DNA of 64,000 nucleotides from a virus, in IMG/VR virus record IMGVR_UViG_3300046787_000200, positions 277,090 through 341,089 of that record. One strand, 5' to 3'. Positions within the stretch are counted from its first letter, which is position 1. Each line of letters begins with the position of its first letter. The notes below the pieces were generated by a model that made no database searches, was not told the DNA's origin, and was given only the letters and a program-made list of their open reading frames with translations. Shown in pieces: positions 30,266 to 36,788 of this stretch. Made by a program: the position numbers and the translations under genes.

Positions 30266-30657
30266 AAAAACTATTCTGAAACACACTATCCTCTCTACCC
30301 ATGTACCTTGGGACAGGCTTTTACTGTGCGAAATGTGTTTTAGAATAATACAGTAATACACGGCGTTAAACTGTCGGCCTATGCCCGCTTAACTTCTGTA
30401 CTGTAACAGCTCTTTCCGCTAACAACACTTTTCCTACCCCTACTGGACCGACTTTGCTTATCGTTCGTCACATTGGTCACGGTGCGCTTTCGCGGTGCGT
30501 GTATGTGAAGCCCGGGAAGTCTCTCCCGGGTCGGTTTCCATCTACTCATCTTACTAAGTGTTGTCTTAGTATCTTGACGCAATCGGAACAGTACTCCGAT
30601 ATCTACACTAAGGTACCCTAGTGTCGTTCTTATCTAGTATTGAACTATGCGAATTTT
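30266..30657. other. Non-coding structured spacer with serial hairpins
   Basis: No supported gene in 392 bases. After hairpin-family element 4 come perfect stems CCCGGGA/TCCCGGG (30511-30530), ACTAAG/CTTAGT (30553-30570), TCGGA/TCCGA (30583-30599) and ACACTA/TAGTGT (30605-30624). Such a run of hairpins between tRNA-Tyr and tRNA-Glu indicates a folded non-coding RNA. Confidence 0.7.
30272..30347. repeat. Hairpin-family element 4
   Basis: Arms TATTCTGAAACACA (30272-30285) and TGTGTTTTAGAATA (30334-30347): 14 bp with one G-U pair; 48-base loop. Confidence 0.8.
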
Positions 30658-30732
30658 TGGAAGAGCCACGGGGAATCGAACCCCGCTTCTCAGGATGAAA
30701 ACCTGATGTCCTAACCGATAGACGATGGCTCC
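30658..30732 (-). tRNA. tRNA-Glu (TTC)
   Basis: Anticodon loop TTTTCAT in a CAGG/CCTG stem, acceptor GGAGCCA/TGGCTCT, encoded CCA; 75 bases. A second Glu(TTC) is at 36224. Confidence 0.95.
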
Positions 30733-30734
30733 AT

Positions 30735-30952
30735 CTATATGTAAACACACTATGGGAACTACACTTCTAATATAAGACCGTCTCTTATATTTTCAGTTTT
30801 GTCATTACTGCCTAACTACCCGTCACGTTCAACATTGCGCTACGCACTTTGTTCATACGCTTCTTGCACTCTATGAAACCCAGTTTCGTCCACTGGCTGA
30901 TTTCAATAGAGTACCTAACGGATCAGGTAACCTTTAATATGTTTGCATATAG
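30735..30952. repeat. Hairpin-family element 5
   Basis: Arms CTATATGTAAACACA (30735-30749) and TATGTTTGCATATAG (30938-30952): 15 bp with two G-U pairs; long 188-base loop. Confidence 0.65.
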
Positions 30953-30988
30953 TCTCCTGAACTTAACAGGAGCTATATGAAAAATTAA

Positions 30989-31001
30989 CTTTTTAAAGAA
31001 C
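30989..31001 (-). promoter_or_regulatory. boxA-like antitermination site 3
   Basis: Minus strand GTTCTTTAAAAAG downstream of promoter P10 in the leader of the tRNA-Glu transcript. Confidence 0.55.
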
Positions 31002-31028
31002 GTTGTTGATTTCTCAACTCATGCTATG

Positions 31029-31057
31029 ATTGTAGCACAATTTTGATTTATTGTCAA
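31029..31057 (-). promoter_or_regulatory. Early sigma70 promoter P10
   Basis: Minus strand TTGACA-17-TACAAT with spacer ATAAATCAAAATTG. It drives the tRNA-Glu block through boxA-like site 3. Confidence 0.85.
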
Positions 31058-31112
31058 ATTCTTTTTTTGTATCTCTGTTTCCCAAGAACTTCTTCAATCA
31101 ATCTAAGTATCT

Positions 31113-31141
31113 ATTGTAGCACCAAGTTGATTTATTGTCAA
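31113..31141 (-). promoter_or_regulatory. Early sigma70 promoter P11
   Basis: Minus strand TTGACA-17-TACAAT with spacer ATAAATCAACTTGG, 84 bases upstream of P10, giving a tandem promoter pair for the same tRNA block. Confidence 0.85.
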
Positions 31142-31148
31142 CCTATTC

Positions 31149-31156
31149 GATAAATA
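31149..31156 (+). promoter_or_regulatory. Late-type box GATAAATA, 5 nt from ATG
   Basis: GATAAATA, then ATCAA, then ATG at 31162. It is divergent to P11 and drives the frameshifted oxygenase gene. Confidence 0.55.
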
Positions 31157-31161
31157 ATCAA

Positions 31162-31754
31162 ATGATGATACCAATTAACTTGCCCAAACCATCAAACAGG
31201 ACCATGGCATACATCAACTATTTCACGCAACAGAATTTACAAAAAAAATTGAATAATTCTAAAGAATGGTTCAACACTACTCAAAGACAAAAAATAAACT
31301 GTGCCTCAGGCTATTTAGTCCCTGACAAGATTATAACATCATTGTCACATGAGGAATATGTCATTTTTTTCCTGATGAAAATTTTGATATATCGATTGGT
31401 ATATTACAAAATGTTTCTATCAACGAACCGGTAGCCTTTGTTCCTCCACATATCGATCGGGGTAGAACCCTTGGCTTAATGTTTATTGTTGAAACAGGTG
31501 GTATTAACACAACTACTACATTTTATAAAACGCCACATGATGAATACACTCCGCAACAAACAGTTATGGTAGATTACAATGATTTAGAATCTGTATATTC
31601 GATTAAAACATTGAAGGATCAATGGTACCTCATTGACGTTCAACAATTTCATAGTGTAGGAAATATTGAAACGCATCGTATATTATACAGTATAAATTTC
31701 TATGGAATTACTTATTCTAATTTCAAAGAAAAATATAAAAACTATATAATATAG
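31162..31754 (+). pseudogene. 2OG-Fe(II) oxygenase-like gene with frameshift at T7 tract
   Basis: The frame from 31162 runs to EEYVIFF at the T7 tract (31364-31370) and then loses homology-like character. Adding one T restores a single 197-codon frame through 31754: it continues PDENFDISIG, gains HID (PPHIDRGR), and ends with a QQFHSVGNIETHR distal His/Arg segment. That is a complete oxygenase triad. The gene is either broken, read by slippage, or mis-assembled by one base in the homopolymer. Confidence 0.7.
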
Positions 31755-31756
31755 TT

Positions 31757-31831
31757 TGGTCCGGGGTGCAGGAATCGAACCCACATTCATCGGGTAGAAG
31801 CCGATTGTATTATCCATTATACTAACCCCAG
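31757..31831 (-). tRNA. tRNA-Arg (TCT)
   Basis: Anticodon loop CTTCTAC, acceptor CTGGGGT/ACCCCGG, encoded CCA; 75 bases. Reads AGA/AGG. Promoter P12 lies just upstream. Confidence 0.95.
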
Positions 31832-31852
31832 ATAAATTTCTAACTTGCCTCT

Positions 31853-31881
31853 ATTATAGTGTATTGTTGATTTATTGTCAA
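31853..31881 (-). promoter_or_regulatory. Early sigma70 promoter P12 (perfect hexamers)
   Basis: Minus strand TTGACA-17-TATAAT with spacer ATAAATCAACAATAC. It is 22 bases from tRNA-Arg(TCT). Confidence 0.9.
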
Positions 31882-31893
31882 CAATTATTTTAT

Positions 31894-31969
31894 TGGCTCC
31901 CCTACGTGGGCTCGAACCACGGACATTTTGATTAACAGTCAAACGCTCTACCGACTGAGCTATAGGAGA
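31894..31969 (-). tRNA. tRNA-Asn (GTT)
   Basis: Anticodon loop CTGTTAA in a TTTGA/TCAAA stem, acceptor TCTCCTA, encoded CCA; 76 bases. Confidence 0.95.
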
Positions 31970-31976
31970 ATAAATT

Positions 31977-32056
31977 TGGGGCAGGGTTCAAACCTACCGC
32001 ATTACATACCTTTATCGTTGTAACTCTGCACTATGTTATAGCCATTGTGTGCCTGC
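31977..32056 (-). other. Degenerate tRNA-like remnant
   Basis: An 80-base stretch ends with an encoded CCA and a T-arm-like GTAGGTTTGAACCCTGC, but the acceptor stem and a proper anticodon arm are missing. It lies in tandem between tRNA-Asn and tRNA-Thr, so a decayed tRNA gene is likely. Confidence 0.45.
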
Positions 32057-32063
32057 ATTTTCT

Positions 32064-32138
32064 TGGTGCCCCAGGTTAGAATCGAACTAACTACCTATCG
32101 CTTACAAGGCGAGTGCTCTACCAGTGAGCTACAAGGGC
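32064..32138 (-). tRNA. tRNA-Thr (TGT)
   Basis: Anticodon loop CTTGTAA in a TCGC/GCGA stem, encoded CCA; 75 bases. One acceptor mismatch. A second Thr(TGT) is at 36708. Confidence 0.9.
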
Positions 32139-32158
32139 TTTGTCTTTTATTTAACTGA

Positions 32159-32187
32159 AGTATATCACAACAAAACTTTTTTGTCAA
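32159..32187 (-). promoter_or_regulatory. Early sigma70 promoter for tRNA-Thr/Asn
   Basis: Minus strand TTGACA-17-TATACT, 20 bases upstream of tRNA-Thr(TGT). Confidence 0.7.
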
Positions 32188-32206
32188 GCCTCATTGTGAT
32201 ATCTTT

Positions 32207-32767
32207 CTAGCTTAGGAGAATTCTACTATGCTTGGGAACACCTGCTAACAAATATTCCATTTGATCTGCAAGAATAGTTCTATGTTGTAAAATCATATTT
32301 TCATAATGATTCGGTACATACGGTGCGTACAGCAATTCCATACGTGCTTCTTTCAAAGTCTTGTGACCCTTCTTACTGTTACATTCTTTGCAAGCAGTAA
32401 CTACGTTCATCCAGGTGTTTTCACCACCTTTACTCTTTGGATGAATGTGGTCACGACTTAAGTTATTGTAATTCGCAAAGTGCTCACCGCAATATGCACA
32501 TACATGCCTATCACGACCAAACAATGTTCTGTTGGTAAGTGCAACACATGAATGTTTATATGGATTGAATCCGTGACCTTTAATAGCGATAATGCTAGAA
32601 GTTTCTAAGTAACTTTCGCTACCGTCATTCTGTACACCACCACGATATCTAGCCACAACTTCACCCATTGACCATGCGATGGCATCTTTGGCTTTGTAGG
32701 TAATTGCGTCATCATATGAGATCCATTGTCTTGGAACTCCCGAGATATCTAGTGCTAGAACAGCCAT
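32207..32767 (-). CDS. HNH endonuclease (186 aa)
   Basis: A canonical HNH module lies at about residues 95-145: two zinc-knuckle pairs CAYC and CKEC flank LSRDHIHPKSKGGENTW and NVVTACKECNSKKG. The HNH metal-binding His/Asn are in place. The N-terminal 85 residues form a separate sheet domain. It would make double-strand breaks or nicks in DNA, possibly as a free-standing homing enzyme in the tRNA array or as a packaging-associated nuclease. A weak GGAG site precedes the start. Confidence 0.85.
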   Translation of the reverse strand: MAVLALDISGVPRQWISYDDAITYKAKDAIAWSMGEVVARYRGGVQNDGSESYLETSSIIAIKGHGFNPYKHSCVALTNRTLFGRDRHVCAYCGEHFANYNNLSRDHIHPKSKGGENTWMNVVTACKECNSKKGHKTLKEARMELLYAPYVPNHYENMILQHRTILADQMEYLLAGVPKHSRILLS

Positions 32768-32816
32768 GGTGTACTCCTTTTCTTGCTATTGTCACTAATT
32801 GTATTTAATGTCCTAT

Positions 32817-32891
32817 TGGCGGGTCCTGCAGGAATTGAACCCACATCCCGAAGTTCGAAGCATCGTATTCTATCCATTGAACTAAGGACCC
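32817..32891 (-). tRNA. tRNA-Arg (TCG)
   Basis: Anticodon loop CTTCGAA, acceptor GGGTCCT/AGGACCC, encoded CCA; 75 bases. Its 5' end overlaps the stop codon of the 329-aa gene. Confidence 0.9.
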
Positions 32892-33871
32892 ATGTTTCTA
32901 TTATACACCTTTACGATTTCTTGTAAAGTTTTGTTCTTCCATTCTATATTTGGCATATCAGCCATTATTTCTTTAACAGTCAATGCTTGCAATAATGGAT
33001 GAGAACATAAGTATTCATTTAGTACTTTTGTATGTCTAAATTTAAAAATTTCATCTTTAAATTTTAAATTTGATTGAGCACCCGCATATGTAGGATGATA
33101 ACTCTTTGCAAAACTAAAATCAAATTCCCCTAAATTGGATTCTTGTGTAATTTTTTCTAGCACATCAAAAATATCATTATCATATATTTTCATTAAATCC
33201 AGTGAGTAGAAATATTTAGGTATTTCATGTGGGGTGACATAGTGTTCACTATTTACTTCATGCGGATTATGTTCGTTACGTAAATTAAACCAGTGGGCAT
33301 AATTATTACGTAATGGTGTTAAATTAAAAGTTTCTGTTTGTGTTTCTAACCCAAATGATATAGGAAAAATAGTATCATAATGTTCAATAAACTTATCACG
33401 TGTTACTATATCGTTAGGTGGATTAAAAAAATCTATATTGTATATTTCATTAAACTTTTTAGCATGGAAATACAACGGCCATTTAGTAATGGCATTTAAA
33501 TTGCCTATACATCTAGTATAATGATTATCTGCAGTGATATGAATGATTACTGGATCTCTATCCATATTCATAATTGTATCAATAGAAGTTATAATACTAC
33601 CTCTATCCCAACCATTCACTAAAAATATTTTCTTTTCTTTCGGTTGATTTAGTATCAACCAATACATTATTTCTCGTATAGTAGAATGTGTTGGTATTCT
33701 ATAATGCAAATGACTTGTACCTGTACCACCGTATTTCTTATTATCAGAAACATTTAACGGATCATCTACTGTTGTAGTAGATAAATTATTTTCACTCTTA
33801 CTTAAACACCAGCTTAAGTAACTACCTGAATATCCCGGTGGGTATATCAAGTAAACATTTTTATTCAACAT
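32882..33871 (-). CDS. P-loop/sulfotransferase-like large protein (329 aa)
   Basis: It opens NVYLIYPPGYSGSYLSWCL, where PGYSGSY replaces a typical phosphate loop, followed by IFLVNGWDRGSI and a long C-terminal domain. The opening resembles the other sulfotransferase-like proteins of this phage (GTGGNFLC, APGSKWSS), but the fold assignment is weak. Its start overlaps the 90-aa gene and its stop lies in tRNA-Arg(TCG). Function unknown. Confidence 0.5.
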   Translation of the reverse strand: MLNKNVYLIYPPGYSGSYLSWCLSKSENNLSTTTVDDPLNVSDNKKYGGTGTSHLHYRIPTHSTIREIMYWLILNQPKEKKIFLVNGWDRGSIITSIDTIMNMDRDPVIIHITADNHYTRCIGNLNAITKWPLYFHAKKFNEIYNIDFFNPPNDIVTRDKFIEHYDTIFPISFGLETQTETFNLTPLRNNYAHWFNLRNEHNPHEVNSEHYVTPHEIPKYFYSLDLMKIYDNDIFDVLEKITQESNLGEFDFSFAKSYHPTYAGAQSNLKFKDEIFKFRHTKVLNEYLCSHPLLQALTVKEIMADMPNIEWKNKTLQEIVKVYNRNMGP

Positions 33872-34133
33872 TGTCTATAATTTCAATATTAGGAGAAGTA
33901 ATTCCTAAATTAGCAGTTTCTGTTAATATAAATTGCTTAAATTCTTCTGCCGCGGCTTGATCTAACCAATACCGTTTAGTTGTAACATCATCTATTACAT
34001 CATATAAACCATTGGTCTTGTCGGTTGCTACTGCATTAGATATAAAATCCATTCTATCTTCATTCAAACTATCATGTCCAACTTGTGATTCTAGCGAGTC
34101 CCATTTAATTATTGTGGCTTTAGTCCAAACCAT
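33861..34133 (-). CDS. Small phage protein with DQAAAEE motif (90 aa)
   Basis: A 90-residue protein sharing the RYWLDQAAAEEFKQF motif with the 100-aa gene at 35801 (RYWSDQAAAEEWETY), so the two are paralogues. A third related small protein is at 40116. An ACTAAATA box lies 20 bases before the ATG with a GGAGAAA ribosome site. Function unknown; it may partner the sulfotransferase-like gene it overlaps. Confidence 0.6.
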   Translation of the reverse strand: MVWTKATIIKWDSLESQVGHDSLNEDRMDFISNAVATDKTNGLYDVIDDVTTKRYWLDQAAAEEFKQFILTETANLGITSPNIEIIDNVE

Positions 34134-34153
34134 ATATTTCTCCTATGCAAACA

Positions 34154-34161
34154 TATTTAGT
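34154..34161 (-). promoter_or_regulatory. Late-type box ACTAAATA with 20-nt leader
   Basis: ACTAAATA followed by a short leader with GGAG before the 90-aa gene ATG. Confidence 0.4.
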
Positions 34162-34185
34162 TACAGTGGTTCAACGATAATTATT

Positions 34186-34261
34186 TGGTGCCAACGAATG
34201 GGATCGAACCATTGACGCACAGATTTTCAGTCTGTCGCTCTACCATCTGAGCTACATCGGC
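34186..34261 (-). tRNA. tRNA-Phe (GAA)
   Basis: Anticodon loop CTGAAAA in an ACAGA/TCTGT stem, acceptor GCCGATG, encoded CCA; 76 bases. It abuts the FkbM gene end. Confidence 0.95.
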
Positions 34262-34882
34262 TTATTTTTTATAGAAAATACTATTATGAACTTTTGAAAT
34301 AACCATTTCAAATCCCAAGTCAAGTAATCTATCTCGTAATACATTAGGTACAGCTTCTATAATAAACAATTTACATTTAGTAAGTTTGTTTAAATCAACG
34401 TCATTGAATAGCATTTTAAGAAATTCTGATTCTGGTTTTGCCTCAACATCTATACTAATTGCATCAACATCCCAACCTACATAATCTAATAACGTGTTAA
34501 CTGTAGTTGTATTGGTAATGATAGGGTATTGTCTATCTGTTTGTTTATAGTAATATTGTTGGCTCATCCATGATGGATCAAAACTTGAAGAACCTCCTGT
34601 ATCTACTGACAGATAAAAATCTGATAGTCCACTAGTAGGTGCTACTGCACCGTTAAAGATTTTAACCTTATCTCCATATGACATGACATTGTTAAGCAAT
34701 CTAGTACATGACATTGGATTAGGTTCGCAGTAAACACCGTTCCATCCTTTTTCTAGTAGCCCCCAAAATGGCTCGTCATCAGAGTTTGGGCCGCCGTCAC
34801 ATGCACCTATTTCTAGGAATTTTCCAGTGGGTTGATTCTTAAAAAAATCAATTACAAATTGTTTTTCAATTATGTCGTTCAT
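34262..34882 (-). CDS. FkbM-family methyltransferase (206 aa)
   Basis: The ATG at 34882, 5 bases after ATTAAATA, is preferred over a much longer reading that would cross three tRNA genes. Features: FLEIGACDGGPNSDDE (SAM loop), WNGVYCEPNPMSC (acidic residue after strand 2), AISIDVEAKPESEFL and a C-terminal MVISKVHNSIFYKK, all typical of FkbM enzymes that O-methylate sugars or glycans. Lies between tRNA-Phe and tRNA-Val. It may modify a surface polymer with the other cargo enzymes. Confidence 0.8.
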   Translation of the reverse strand: MNDIIEKQFVIDFFKNQPTGKFLEIGACDGGPNSDDEPFWGLLEKGWNGVYCEPNPMSCTRLLNNVMSYGDKVKIFNGAVAPTSGLSDFYLSVDTGGSSSFDPSWMSQQYYYKQTDRQYPIITNTTTVNTLLDYVGWDVDAISIDVEAKPESEFLKMLFNDVDLNKLTKCKLFIIEAVPNVLRDRLLDLGFEMVISKVHNSIFYKK

Positions 34883-34887
34883 TATAA

Positions 34888-34895
34888 TATTTAAT
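34888..34895 (-). promoter_or_regulatory. Late-type box ATTAAATA, 5 nt from ATG
   Basis: ATTAAATA, TTATA, ATG of the FkbM gene. Weaker match but identical spacing. Confidence 0.45.
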
Positions 34896-34923
34896 AACAT
34901 TAAAGTGTTATATAAATTATTTA

Positions 34924-34998
34924 TGGTGGATGATGCAAGGATCGAACTTGCGGCCTTCTCAATGTCACTGAGATATTCTACCTCTGAAATAATCATCC
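34924..34998 (-). tRNA. tRNA-Val (GAC)
   Basis: Anticodon loop GTGACAT in a perfect TCTCA/TGAGA stem, acceptor GGATGAT/ATCATCC, encoded CCA; 75 bases. Position 32 is an unusual G. Confidence 0.85.
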
Positions 34999-35004
34999 TA
35001 AAAT

Positions 35005-35083
35005 TGGTCTGGATGGGAGGATTCGAACCTCCAGCCTCCGACTTCCAAGGCCGGCCGTCTACGCAGATTGACAATACACCCAG
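35005..35083 (-). tRNA. tRNA-Pro (TGG), second copy
   Basis: Anticodon loop CTTGGAA, acceptor CTGGGTG/CATCCAG, encoded CCA; 79 bases. The D-arm is irregular, so it may be a diverged copy of tRNA-Pro at 26033. Confidence 0.8.
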
Positions 35084-35090
35084 ATATGTT

Positions 35091-35165
35091 TGGTGGAGAC
35101 CGAGGGAGTTGAACCCTTCTAGACAAGAATCTTGCAAGGATTCCCCGTAGCCCGCTACTGTCCCC
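35091..35165 (-). tRNA. tRNA-Ala (TGC)-like with short D-arm
   Basis: Anticodon loop CTTGCAA in a perfect GAATC/GATTC stem, acceptor GGGGACA, encoded CCA; 75 bases. The D-arm has only a 4-base loop (GTAG-CGGG-CTAC). Ala identity is from the anticodon only. Confidence 0.7.
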
Positions 35166-35168
35166 AAT

Positions 35169-35543
35169 TTATCTTACTGCTTTCGCCCTTGCTTCTACCA
35201 TCTCGTCAATGAAACATTTATCAATGACGTTTGTATAGGTATCTGTATAGCTACTTGCGTGATCCACGACCCTATTGTCTGGTTCGTGGTATGTTCTAAT
35301 TCTTTCAGAGCCTGCTAAGTTACGCTCTTTATCTTTATGAAAATGTGCTTGTATACGACTTAAACAGGTTGTATATGCCGCTCGTTTATTATCTTCTCGG
35401 CTACGACTATTCGTACCGTTAGCTTGAATGCCTGTTGGCTCATGTATGCATCTGCAACAGTTTTGATGTTTGTTACGATGTTGTCCACCTTTGCCGGTGC
35501 CACTGAACCATTCATAGCGAAATTGATCTTCTGTAATTTTCAT
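35169..35543 (-). CDS. RF-like GGQ-domain protein (124 aa)
   Basis: The peptidyl-hydrolysis motif GGQ is at residues 19-21 in SGTGKGGQHRNKHQN, followed by THxPTG-like IHEPTGIQANGT and the RF-type RIRTYHEPDNRVVDH. These are domain 3 features of class I release factors and of rescue factors such as ArfB/PrfH. No stop-codon-recognition domain (PxT/SPF) is present, so it probably hydrolyses peptidyl-tRNA on stalled ribosomes. It lies inside the tRNA array, suggesting a role in phage-controlled translation. Confidence 0.8.
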   Translation of the reverse strand: MKITEDQFRYEWFSGTGKGGQHRNKHQNCCRCIHEPTGIQANGTNSRSREDNKRAAYTTCLSRIQAHFHKDKERNLAGSERIRTYHEPDNRVVDHASSYTDTYTNVIDKCFIDEMVEARAKAVR

Positions 35544-35560
35544 ATGTGCCTTAAAAATAC

Positions 35561-35636
35561 TGGAGCCCCTAGATGGAGTCGAACCATCGACTTCTCTATA
35601 CCAAAGAGATATTTTACCGTTGCAAACTATGGGGGC
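35561..35636 (-). tRNA. tRNA-Thr (GGT)
   Basis: Anticodon loop TTGGTAT in a TCTCT/AGAGA stem, acceptor GCCCCCA/TAGGGGC, encoded CCA; 76 bases. Confidence 0.85.
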
Positions 35637-35800
35637 AAAGGAGGGAGCCTAACTATCTGTCGTTACACAGCCTTGTTAGATTGTCTCGAACACAAGAGTT
35701 TAAGCTACCTATGCAATCATACTATAGTGTCACACACCAGCGCAGTGTGCTAGATTACTCGGGACTCATCGTGCCGTCTATCCCAAAAAAGTGAAGAAGA
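35637..35800. other. Non-coding spacer with hairpin and tRNA-like trace
   Basis: No supported gene in 164 bases. A CACAC/GTGTG hairpin and a GTTCGAGAC T-loop-like segment suggest a decayed tRNA. Confidence 0.4.
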
Positions 35801-36103
35801 TTAACTAGCGTCAGTAATTTGTATATTTACTATGCTAACACCTGCTGCCGGAGACAGAATAGTATTTAAATATGTTTCCCATTCTTCCGCGGCAGCTTGA
35901 TCCGACCAATAACGTTCTGTTACATAAGTTGGATTTGTTGACAGTTCATGCAATATACCGTCTGTTTTTCCTTCTGTAACCATAGCATTGATCTTTACTT
36001 TAGAATCAATTATTGGTTGTTCTCTTAAATTAATATTACTAGCAGTTTGAAATATAGTAGCGTAGGTTGCCCATTCGCATACAAGTTTTTTTGTTAAACT
36101 CAT
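35801..36103 (-). CDS. Small phage protein with DQAAAEE motif (100 aa)
   Basis: A 100-residue protein with RYWSDQAAAEEWETY near residue 70, the same motif as the 90-aa gene at 33861. The start has GGACTAAAAA upstream. A GATAAATA box lies 18 bases before the ATG. It stands between two tRNA groups. Function unknown. Confidence 0.6.
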   Translation of the reverse strand: MSLTKKLVCEWATYATIFQTASNINLREQPIIDSKVKINAMVTEGKTDGILHELSTNPTYVTERYWSDQAAAEEWETYLNTILSPAAGVSIVNIQITDAS

Positions 36104-36121
36104 TTTTTAGTCCTAAACATA

Positions 36122-36129
36122 TATTTATC
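36122..36129 (-). promoter_or_regulatory. Late-type box GATAAATA with 18-nt leader
   Basis: GATAAATA before the 100-aa gene, leaving a short leader with TTTAGGAC. Confidence 0.4.
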
Positions 36130-36136
36130 TAGTTTT

Positions 36137-36214
36137 TGGCAGAGGGTACTGGATTCGAACCAGTGATCATGGAGTCAAAGTCCAATGCTTTAGGCCAAAC
36201 TAAGCTAACCCCCA
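36137..36214 (-). tRNA. tRNA-Gln (TTG)
   Basis: Anticodon loop CTTTGAC in a TTGGA/TCCAT stem, weak first acceptor pair as usual for Gln, encoded CCA; 78 bases. Confidence 0.9.
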
Positions 36215-36223
36215 ACAAAATTT

Positions 36224-36299
36224 TGGCATCCTGTACGGGAATCGAACCCGTCTCTACAACTTGAAAGGCTGTTGATCTAAACCGATAATCTAACAGGAT
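36224..36299 (-). tRNA. tRNA-Glu (TTC), second copy
   Basis: Anticodon loop CTTTCAA in ACAGC/GTTGT, acceptor ATCCTGT/ACAGGAT, encoded CCA; 76 bases. The sequence differs strongly from the copy at 30658. Confidence 0.85.
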
Positions 36300-36373
36300 A
36301 TAAATTTGGCGCCGATTTTTGTCATTTTAACTCAGGCTAACGTACACTCCCTGAGATTAGTTGCAACACAACT

Positions 36374-36450
36374 TGGTAGCCTCACTGTGACTCGAACACA
36401 GGACCCCCGCCTTATCAAGACGGTGCTCTAACCAACTGAGCTATGAGGCT
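36374..36450 (-). tRNA. tRNA-Ile (GAT)
   Basis: Anticodon loop TTGATAA, acceptor AGCCTCA/TGAGGCT, encoded CCA; 77 bases. Its 5' base is also the first base of the divergent plus-strand TATAAATA box. Confidence 0.95.
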
Positions 36451-36457
36451 ATAAATA
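36450..36457 (+). promoter_or_regulatory. Late promoter box TATAAATA, 5 nt from ATG
   Basis: Perfect late box; CTACT then ATG of the 54-aa gene at 36463. Confidence 0.65.
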
Positions 36458-36462
36458 CTACT

Positions 36463-36627
36463 ATGAAAACCTACAAGAATCTTACTCCTAGTGGTTTACA
36501 TTTTCATTTGTCTTTAAGTGATGAAGGTGTATGTTGTATCATAGTCTATGATATCTTTGATTGTGAATCACAACTTCATTACTTCACTGATATCAATAAA
36601 GCATTGCGCTTTATCAACAATTTATAA
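36463..36627 (+). CDS. Small leaderless phage protein (54 aa)
   Basis: A 54-residue protein (MKTYKNLTPSGLHFHLSLSD, then VYDIFDCESQLHYFTDINKA) with a beta-hairpin plus helix look. It is one of few plus-strand genes in the tRNA array. The perfect TATAAATA box 5 bases before the ATG and a good coding character support it. No family recognised. Confidence 0.65.
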   Translation: MKTYKNLTPSGLHFHLSLSDEGVCCIIVYDIFDCESQLHYFTDINKALRFINNL

Positions 36628-36629
36628 TT

Positions 36630-36704
36630 TGGTGGATGTAAGTAGATTTGAACTACTGACCTGCTCCGTATGAAGGAGATGCACTACCGCTGTGCTATAC
36701 ATCC
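36630..36704 (-). tRNA. tRNA (CAT), Met-type
   Basis: Anticodon loop TTCATAC with CTCC/GGAG stem, acceptor GGATGTA/TACATCC, encoded CCA; 75 bases. It lacks initiator features such as three G-C pairs below the loop; elongator Met is most likely. Confidence 0.8.
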
Positions 36705-36707
36705 ATT

Positions 36708-36781
36708 TGGTGCCCCTTGACAGAATTGAACTGCCGTATCCTGATTACAAAACAGGCGTAATACCGTTATACGAAAAGGGC
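36708..36781 (-). tRNA. tRNA-Thr (TGT), second copy
   Basis: Anticodon loop TTTGTAA in a CCTG/CAGG stem, acceptor GCCCTTT/AAGGGGC, encoded CCA; 74 bases. Confidence 0.85.
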
Positions 36782-36788
36782 GATATCT

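Larger units (their letters stand above)
30733..31028. other. Non-coding structured spacer / tRNA leader
   Basis: No supported gene. Hairpin-family element 5 (30735-30952) spans most of it and encloses a perfect AATATAAGA/TCTTATATT hairpin (30769-30791). A TCCTG/CAGGA stem and boxA-like site 3 follow towards promoter P10. It is therefore the transcribed leader of the tRNA-Glu block. Confidence 0.65.

Noticed and set aside
28648-30582. Reading frames of 60-100 codons across the tRNA array (e.g. 28875-29159, 29166-29381, 29758-29943, 30379-30582)
   Set aside because: They run through tRNA genes or hairpin-rich spacers, have Cys/Arg/Ser-rich composition and no ribosome sites.
27815-31000. Assignment of the spacers to GOLLD or ROOL RNA
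   Set aside because: The setting is suggestive, but I could not identify any conserved core of those families by eye, so no family name is given.
32770-32816. Early-type promoter upstream of the HNH endonuclease at 32207-32767
   Set aside because: A TTGTCA-like motif is present, but no -10 lies at the right side and distance on the minus strand.
34883-35167. N-terminal extension of the FkbM gene up to 35167
   Set aside because: It would read through tRNA-Val, tRNA-Pro and tRNA-Ala. The ATG at 34882 with a late-type box 5 bases away is the real start.
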